Below, one piece after another: positions 5,483-8,429 of a DNA stretch of 8,429 nucleotides. Position 1 is the first letter of the stretch, and the number at the start of each line of letters is the position of its first letter. The DNA is from Thermococcus sp. Lineage in GTDB: Archaea; Methanobacteriota_B; Thermococci; Thermococcales; Thermococcaceae. Made by a program: the position numbers and the translations under genes. The notes beneath the pieces were generated by a model. It had not been told where the DNA came from, searched no databases, and saw nothing but the letters and a program-made list of their open reading frames with translations. The stretch lies in NCBI GenBank assembly GCA_027062125.1, contig JAMOTW010000077.1, forward strand, positions 1 through 8,429. The letters are read 5' to 3'.

Positions 5483-6077
5483 TCCTTTCTCCTCTGAAGG
5501 GGGAACCCTTCTTAACAGATTTCTTTCGATGCATCCCTCGAATCCGTTCAAGCCTCTCACCCCATATCACCATCGAGCCGTATGCGAGCGAGTAATAGAA
5601 GACCGGATCGTCGGCTCTAAGTTTTCTGACTCTCTCTGGCGTGAGAAGGAGGAGGTTAACCTCCCTGCCGGTTGCTTTTTCTATCTCTCTCTTTAAAGAA
5701 GCGGATTTGGCTATGCTCGGCCTTTCAACGAAGACCCAAACATCAAGGTCGCTTTCAGGGGTGTTTTCTCCAGTTGCAAAGCTCCCGTATATTCCAAGGG
5801 CCATAATCCACTCGTCTTTCAGGGTTTCCAGCTTTTCAGACAGGAGCAGGAAGTTGATGAACCTTTTGAGCTCGCGGGTCTTGGGAACGTTTAGTATCCT
5901 GAAACCTCTGCCAGACTTCTCGGCTATGCCGTAATTCACAAGAAGGCGGAGAGTTTTGGAAACGAGTCCTTTACTTAGACCCGTTGCCCTGGCTGTTTCT
6001 TCAACGCCCACCCTATGGCGCTCAAGTGCGTACCTGAGAATCCTGATTCTCTCGGGAGTTGATAACAGCTCATGCAT
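5469..6077 (-). CDS. Winged-helix/MNT nucleotidyltransferase (putative antitoxin and autoregulator)
   Basis: This 202-residue protein has two domains. Residues 1-65 form a winged-helix DNA-binding domain (ERIRILRYAL, then ETARATGLSKGLVSKTLRLLVNYGIAEKSGRGFRIL). Residues about 85-175 form a minimal nucleotidyltransferase with the active-site pattern G98-S99-FATGENTPES-D110-L-D112. The third acidic residue expected on the later strand is replaced by Asn141 (REVNLLLLTPE). In MNT-HEPN systems the MNT protein neutralises the HEPN toxin by contact or by AMPylation. The fused wHTH suggests it also represses its own operon. The ATG at 6077 has only weak GGTAAT upstream. A TATA-like stretch (TTCATAAAT on the minus strand, about 6105-6097) predicts a nearly leaderless transcript. 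Three palindromes lie immediately upstream and one covers that TATA. The 3' end overlaps HEPN. Other wHTH-NTase proteins can act as stand-alone regulators. Confidence 0.88.
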   Translation of the reverse strand: MHELLSTPERIRILRYALERHRVGVEETARATGLSKGLVSKTLRLLVNYGIAEKSGRGFRILNVPKTRELKRFINFLLLSEKLETLKDEWIMALGIYGSFATGENTPESDLDVWVFVERPSIAKSASLKREIEKATGREVNLLLLTPERVRKLRADDPVFYYSLAYGSMVIWGERLERIRGMHRKKSVKKGSPFRGERIVEH

Positions 6078-6090
6078 ATTACCAGCTCTT

Positions 6091-6151
6091 GTTCATGATT
6101 TATGAACTTTTCGTTCACACTCCATGAACGACCTGTTCACGATCCGTGAAC
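6091..6151. promoter_or_regulatory. Array of three 17-bp palindromic operators at exact 22-bp pitch
   Basis: Three dyads share the consensus GTTCAy-n5-rTGAAC: GTTCATGATTTATGAAC (6091-6107), GTTCACACTCCATGAAC (6113-6129) and GTTCACGATCCGTGAAC (6135-6151). Their starts are 22 bp apart each time, separated by 5-bp spacers, which is close to two helical turns and places all sites on the same DNA face. The outer two have perfect 6-bp arms; the middle one has perfect 5-bp arms. They fill the 59-bp gap before the wHTH-MNT gene. The first covers the likely TATA element (about 6097-6105) and the third runs 15 bp into the end of the upstream gene, including its stop codon. A dimeric wHTH repressor binding cooperatively, most simply the MNT protein itself, is the natural reading. 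Confidence 0.82.
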
Positions 6152-6466
6152 TTTCTCAAGCTCTCTCCTTTTCTCCTCGACCTTCTTTCTGAGCTCTTCG
6201 TTTTCTCTCCTCAGCCTATCACGTTCGGCCATCATAAACTCCTTGTCCTTCAATGCCTTACCGTAGAACTCTCTGAGCTCGTCGAGCCGTTCCTCCATCT
6301 CGCGGAGCTTCTCCTCAAGCTTTCCTAGCTTATCCCTCAAAAACTCCTCGCGCTCGGCCTTTAGAGTATCCTCAACACGGGGGAGGCTCTCCTCGATAAG
6401 GGCCTTAACGTTCCTTCCTTTCAGGGATTTGAATCTCTCGCGGGGAAGAATGATTTCAATCCTCAT
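6137..6466 (-). CDS. Charged coiled-coil protein following VapC, function unknown
   Basis: This 109-residue protein is not one I recognise. After a short strand-like start (MRIEIILPRERF) and a segment KGRNVKALIEESLPRVEDTL, it becomes one long, highly charged helix (about residues 35-106) rich in Glu, Lys, Arg and Leu with heptad-like spacing, such as KLEEKLREMEERLDELREFYG and RLRRENEELRKKVEEKRREL. A coiled-coil dimer or an extended helix is expected. There are no cysteines, signal or membrane segments. The ATG at 6466 is chosen (overlapping vapC by 11 bp, with GTGATGG just upstream). An in-frame ATG at 6472 adds two residues and one at 6493 adds nine. The overlap suggests translational coupling to the toxin. 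The stop codon lies inside the third operator palindrome of the next unit. Confidence 0.75.
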   Translation of the reverse strand: MRIEIILPRERFKSLKGRNVKALIEESLPRVEDTLKAEREEFLRDKLGKLEEKLREMEERLDELREFYGKALKDKEFMMAERDRLRRENEELRKKVEEKRRELEKVHGS

Positions 6467-6917
6467 GTCCATCACGCATTGAAAACCGTTCAAGGAACTC
6501 TTCAGGGGTTAGCGTTGTTATCTGCTCCCGTGCCTTCTTTCTAAAGTCTTCATCCCTCGTTACAAGCACATCACATCGTGCGGCTATTGCGGATGCAAGC
6601 GCCACCGAGTCGTAGGGATCAGTACCAAGGTTCAACTGAAAAGAGAACGCATCAATCAAAACGAGCTCGTTGGGGATGTAAACTTCGATACCGATGTTCT
6701 CAATCTCCTTGACCTTCTCCGGGTCAAGTTTGTTTCTCTTGAAGACATGGGCACTCTCCATAAGGGGGAATATTGAGACAACCCCCTCGATTTTTCCTGC
6801 CTCGATGGCCTTCAAAATTTGGAGCGGGGCTTCCCACAGTCTGGCTCCCGTTTTGGGGTCTTCTTCCTTGAACCAGACGTTCAGGAGAATATTTGTGTCT
6901 AAGTACACCCTAATCAT
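6456..6917 (-). CDS. vapC: VapC-type PIN domain ribonuclease toxin
   Basis: This 153-residue protein has a single PIN domain. VapC toxins are Mg-dependent endoribonucleases that cut tRNA or rRNA and are held inactive by VapB. Acidic ligands are visible as D7 (YLDTNILLNV), E54 (LMESAHVF), D100/D103 (TDPYDSVALASAIA) and D122/D124 (LVTRDEDFRKKA), the classical spacing. There is no zinc ribbon, which separates it from the Nob1 protein elsewhere in the window. It starts at the ATG at 6917, overlapping the preceding short antitoxin-like gene by 8 bp, and ends 11 bp inside the following coiled-coil gene. Strand and overlaps place it in the same transcript as the DNA glycosylase upstream. Confidence 0.88.
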   Translation of the reverse strand: MIRVYLDTNILLNVWFKEEDPKTGARLWEAPLQILKAIEAGKIEGVVSIFPLMESAHVFKRNKLDPEKVKEIENIGIEVYIPNELVLIDAFSFQLNLGTDPYDSVALASAIAARCDVLVTRDEDFRKKAREQITTLTPEEFLERFSMRDGHED

Positions 6918-7077
6918 ACTCCTCCTCCCTCATCTTCCTGATTAGCTCCACACTGGTCATTCCTTTGGGCAGTTTTCCCTCCAATATCCCGAGCATTCTC
7001 TCAGCGGCGCCTTTCCTGGCCCGTTTTCGCGTCCTCATCTCCATCAGGAAGGAGAGGGTTTTCATATCCACGAGCAT
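6910..7077 (-). CDS. vapB: Short VapB-like antitoxin
   Basis: This gene encodes 55 residues, beginning MLVDMKTLSFLMEMRTRKRA and ending SVELIRKMREEEYD. It lies directly ahead of the PIN toxin and overlaps its start by 8 bp, the standard antitoxin-toxin order. GGTGAT, 3 bp before the ATG at 7077, supports this start; an in-frame ATG at 7065 would give 51 residues. The protein is basic in the middle (TRKRARKGAAER) and has an amphipathic LLGILEG-like segment plus an acidic C-terminal helix of the kind that wraps the PIN toxin. No N-terminal AbrB or ribbon-helix-helix DNA-binding domain is visible, so it may neutralise without autoregulating. The assignment is mainly from context and size. It starts only 4 bp after the glycosylase stop. 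Confidence 0.78.
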   Translation of the reverse strand: MLVDMKTLSFLMEMRTRKRARKGAAERMLGILEGKLPKGMTSVELIRKMREEEYD

Positions 7078-7081
7078 TCCA

Positions 7082-7939
7082 TCACCGTGAGCCCTTTCGG
7101 TGGTTTCTTATTTTAACCTTCCTCTCCATCTCGGTCTTTCTGTCGTAGCAGAGGATATAGAACGCCAGAAGCCCCTTCCACTTCCCGTAGGGTTCTATTA
7201 TCTCCCTCACGTCTTTCTCCCGTACTTCCTTAACACGCTTCCCAAAAATCTTCGCTATCCCCCTCCTGAGCCCGAGGTCTCCGGCGGGATAGACGTTCTT
7301 TCTCAGACCATACGCGAGGAAGAGCTCGGCGCTCCACTTTCCTATGCCCCGAAACTTTGTGAGGTACCCGATGGCCTCCTCAACACCCCAGTCCCAGAGT
7401 TCGAGGTCGAGCTTTTTGGCCAAATAAAGCTCCGTCAGGGACTTTATGTAGCCCGCCCTATAGCCGAGCTTGGCCCCTTTCAGCTCCTCTTCGCTCAGAG
7501 ACGCTATCCCCTCAGGGGTGGGGAATGCGTGTAAGTCCCCCATTTGCTTGCCCGCGAGCTTTACGAGGTTCGCGATAGTTCTCTGAGCGAATTCGAAGCT
7601 GACCTGCTGCTGGGCTATCGTCTCAACTAACGCCTGGTAGGTGCCCGGTGAGGCGGGAACGACCAAACCGTTGAACTCGTCGATCAGGAAGGCAAAGGGA
7701 GAGTCGCTTATCTCGGCGTAGAAGGAATCCAGATCGGTGTCGAGACCGAGGACAAAGGACAGCTTTTCCTTCGCGGACTTCCTTTCCCTTCTGTCCCACG
7801 AGTCGGGAAAAATGAAGTCCTCCCCATCGTAGCCGGCGATACCGCTCTCAAAAGCCTGGTAGAAAACACCGTCTTCGAACTTCCACGTTCCGTTGCGTAT
7901 CATCTCGTGTGTGGTCTTTCTCAGGTCAATCTCAGCCAT
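7082..7939 (-). CDS. AlkA-type HhH-GPD DNA glycosylase
   Basis: This 285-residue base-excision-repair enzyme cleaves the glycosidic bond of damaged bases. The helix-hairpin-helix is LTKFRGIGKWSAELFLAYGL (about 193-212), matching the AlkA LxGIGxWTA form. The catalytic aspartate is D221 in YPAGDLGLRRGI. An IAQQQVSFEFAQR helix (108-120) also fits AlkA (IxxQQVS). The OGG/AGOG catalytic lysine in the hairpin is replaced by the W-S-A form, so a monofunctional 3-methyladenine/alkyl-base glycosylase is favoured over an 8-oxoguanine lyase. Residues 1-90 resemble the AlkA N-terminal beta domain. There is no Fe-S cysteine cluster. The ATG at 7939 overlaps the upstream small gene by 19 bp and has no clear ribosome-binding site, so coupled translation is likely. 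Exact substrate range cannot be told from the sequence. Confidence 0.88.
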   Translation of the reverse strand: MAEIDLRKTTHEMIRNGTWKFEDGVFYQAFESGIAGYDGEDFIFPDSWDRRERKSAKEKLSFVLGLDTDLDSFYAEISDSPFAFLIDEFNGLVVPASPGTYQALVETIAQQQVSFEFAQRTIANLVKLAGKQMGDLHAFPTPEGIASLSEEELKGAKLGYRAGYIKSLTELYLAKKLDLELWDWGVEEAIGYLTKFRGIGKWSAELFLAYGLRKNVYPAGDLGLRRGIAKIFGKRVKEVREKDVREIIEPYGKWKGLLAFYILCYDRKTEMERKVKIRNHRKGSR

Positions 7940-8220
7940 CGGTCGAGCCTAACGGGGTTCTCCCTTATATCCTTTAGGGTCGAGACGTAAAGGCGCTTCC
8001 CATCGACTGAGCGCTTGATCTGGAGCTCCCCGTTTTCCTCAAGGAAGCGGAGGGCCTCCTTGACGTCATCCGCCCTAACGTTGAAGGTCTCCCTCAGGAA
8101 GTCCCAGTAGGGCTCGTGGTTGGAGTACCTGGCCGCCTCCCGGACGAGCTCCCAGGCCCTTTCGATCCTCTCCTCGCTCTTTGCCACGCGGTAGAGCTTG
8201 ACGAGGGTTCGTAAACTCAT
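7921..8220 (-). CDS. Small winged-helix-like protein, function unknown
   Basis: This 99-residue protein begins MSLRTLVKLYRVAKSEERIE. I do not recognise the family. It is helical up to about residue 65 (ERAWELVREAAR, then PYWDFLRETFNV and ADDVKEALRFLEENGEL), followed by a beta-hairpin-like IKRSVDGKRLYVSTL. This order resembles a winged helix, with the recognition helix at DDVKEALRFLEENG. A DNA-binding or regulatory role is a guess. The ATG at 8220 is chosen over an in-frame TTG at 8226 because a TATA box centred near 8246 predicts transcription starting about 8221, giving a leaderless mRNA; no Shine-Dalgarno is present. It is the first gene of the minus-strand cluster and overlaps the DNA glycosylase gene by 19 bp. 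Confidence 0.78.
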   Translation of the reverse strand: MSLRTLVKLYRVAKSEERIERAWELVREAARYSNHEPYWDFLRETFNVRADDVKEALRFLEENGELQIKRSVDGKRLYVSTLKDIRENPVRLDRWLRLT

Positions 8221-8241
8221 GTTCAAGGGTTGGTGCCCAAG

Positions 8242-8250
8242 ATATAAATC
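8242..8250 (-). promoter_or_regulatory. TATA box for the minus-strand repair/TA cluster
   Basis: On the minus strand this reads GATTTATAT, preceded by the BRE-like CCAAAAGT. Its centre is about 25 bp from the ATG at 8220, the archaeal spacing for a leaderless transcript. It is one of the best TATA matches in the window. Confidence 0.65.
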
Positions 8251-8271
8251 ACTTTTGGAGAACAGGCAAAA

Positions 8272-8281
8272 GATTTAAACC
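8272..8281 (+). promoter_or_regulatory. TATA box for the nfeD/1510-N-type gene
   Basis: GATTTAAACC preceded by BRE-like GGCAAAA fits an archaeal promoter. The predicted transcription start, about 25 bp downstream, is near 8301, giving a leader of about 10 nt that includes AGGCGGT (8301-8307) before the ATG at 8312. It lies about 25 bp from the divergent minus-strand TATA box. Confidence 0.55.
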
Positions 8282-8311
8282 ATCCAGTGGTATTATTATC
8301 AGGCGGTACGG

Positions 8312-8429
8312 ATGAGGCCGAGGTTTGTCCTGATTGCCCTGCTGATGATCCTCATGCTCCTTCCGAGCGTTCATGCCCAGAGCAACGTGGTTTACGTGGC
8401 CAAGGTTGACGGCATGATAACGGGGTACA
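8312..8429 (+). CDS. NfeD/1510-N-type membrane serine protease, 3'-truncated by window edge
   Basis: Only the first 39 residues are present. They form a typical signal peptide: basic MRPR, a hydrophobic core (FVLIALLMILMLLPSV) and a likely cleavage site HAQS. The mature start then reads NVVYVAKVDGMITGY. This closely resembles the start of the Pyrococcus horikoshii 1510-N protease (recalled as NIVYVAQIKGQITSY), a ClpP-like Ser-Lys protease of the NfeD clan that cleaves the C-terminus of the stomatin encoded beside it. The mature enzyme would act outside the cytoplasmic membrane. The ATG at 8312 has AGGCGGT ahead of it and a good TATA box. The catalytic residues lie beyond the window. Confidence 0.75.
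   Translation, partial: MRPRFVLIALLMILMLLPSVHAQSNVVYVAKVDGMITGY

Noticed and set aside
5483..5560. N-terminal extension of the HEPN protein to the ATG at 5560
   Set aside because: It would overlap MNT by 92 bp, has no good ribosome-binding site and adds residues unlike UPF0332 proteins; the TTG at 5482 has a well-placed GAGGAG.
6091..6151. CRISPR-like array from the three regularly spaced repeats
   Set aside because: The units are 17-bp palindromes with 5-bp spacers, far too short for CRISPR, and no cas genes are present; an operator array fits better.
7082..7939. 8-oxoguanine glycosylase (OGG/AGOG) assignment
   Set aside because: The hairpin reads GIGKWSAE without the catalytic lysine of those enzymes and the IAQQQVS helix matches AlkA.

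Overview
The window looks like chromosomal DNA of a hyperthermophilic euryarchaeon of the order Thermococcales, most likely a Thermococcus. This rests on an sn-glycerol-1-phosphate dehydrogenase gene (archaeal ether-lipid synthesis), a UPF0179 gene, an archaeal-type Nob1, a homologue of the Pyrococcus membrane protease 1510-N, moderately high GC, AT-rich TATA boxes about 25 bp from start codons, leaderless-type starts, and very compact operons with ATGA stop/start overlaps. No database could be searched, so family names are recognised from sequence motifs.

Layout. (1) 1-1443, plus strand: the 3' part of egsA, then a UPF0179 gene. (2) 1440-4033, minus strand: a compact 5-oxoprolinase operon, pxpA - 49-aa small ORF - pxpB - pxpC. 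All junctions overlap, and the small ORF is joined to both neighbours by ATGA. The pxpC stop overlaps the convergent UPF0179 stop. PxpABC would return 5-oxoproline (pyroglutamate), which forms spontaneously from glutamine and glutamate and faster in heat, to glutamate. (3) 4093-4599, plus strand: Nob1-type endonuclease (PIN plus zinc ribbon), divergent from pxpA across a 59-bp gap with an AT-rich promoter core. (4) 4600-4718: a gap holding, on the minus strand, a series of C/D-box guide-RNA motifs enclosed by an 8-bp inverted repeat. One guide resembles the complement of a conserved 23S rRNA segment. (5) 4719-8220, minus strand: eight tightly packed genes. In transcription order they are a small winged-helix-like protein, an AlkA-type DNA glycosylase, a short VapB-like antitoxin, a VapC PIN toxin and a coiled-coil protein, then three phased 17-bp palindromes, then a winged-helix/MNT nucleotidyltransferase, a UPF0332 HEPN protein and a ribbon-helix-helix/coiled-coil protein. 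(6) 8312-8429, plus strand: the 5' end of an NfeD/1510-N-type membrane serine protease gene, divergent from region 5.

How the genes work together. Region 5 holds two toxin-antitoxin-type pairs (VapBC and MNT-HEPN). Each is followed by a translationally coupled third gene encoding a charged coiled-coil protein. The MNT-HEPN unit appears to have its own promoter, with three palindromes at an exact 22-bp pitch between it and the upstream gene. The winged-helix domain on the MNT protein is the obvious candidate to bind them. The best candidates for undescribed biology are the three-operator MNT-HEPN-RHH unit, the multi-guide C/D RNA and the 49-aa ORF inside the pxp operon.
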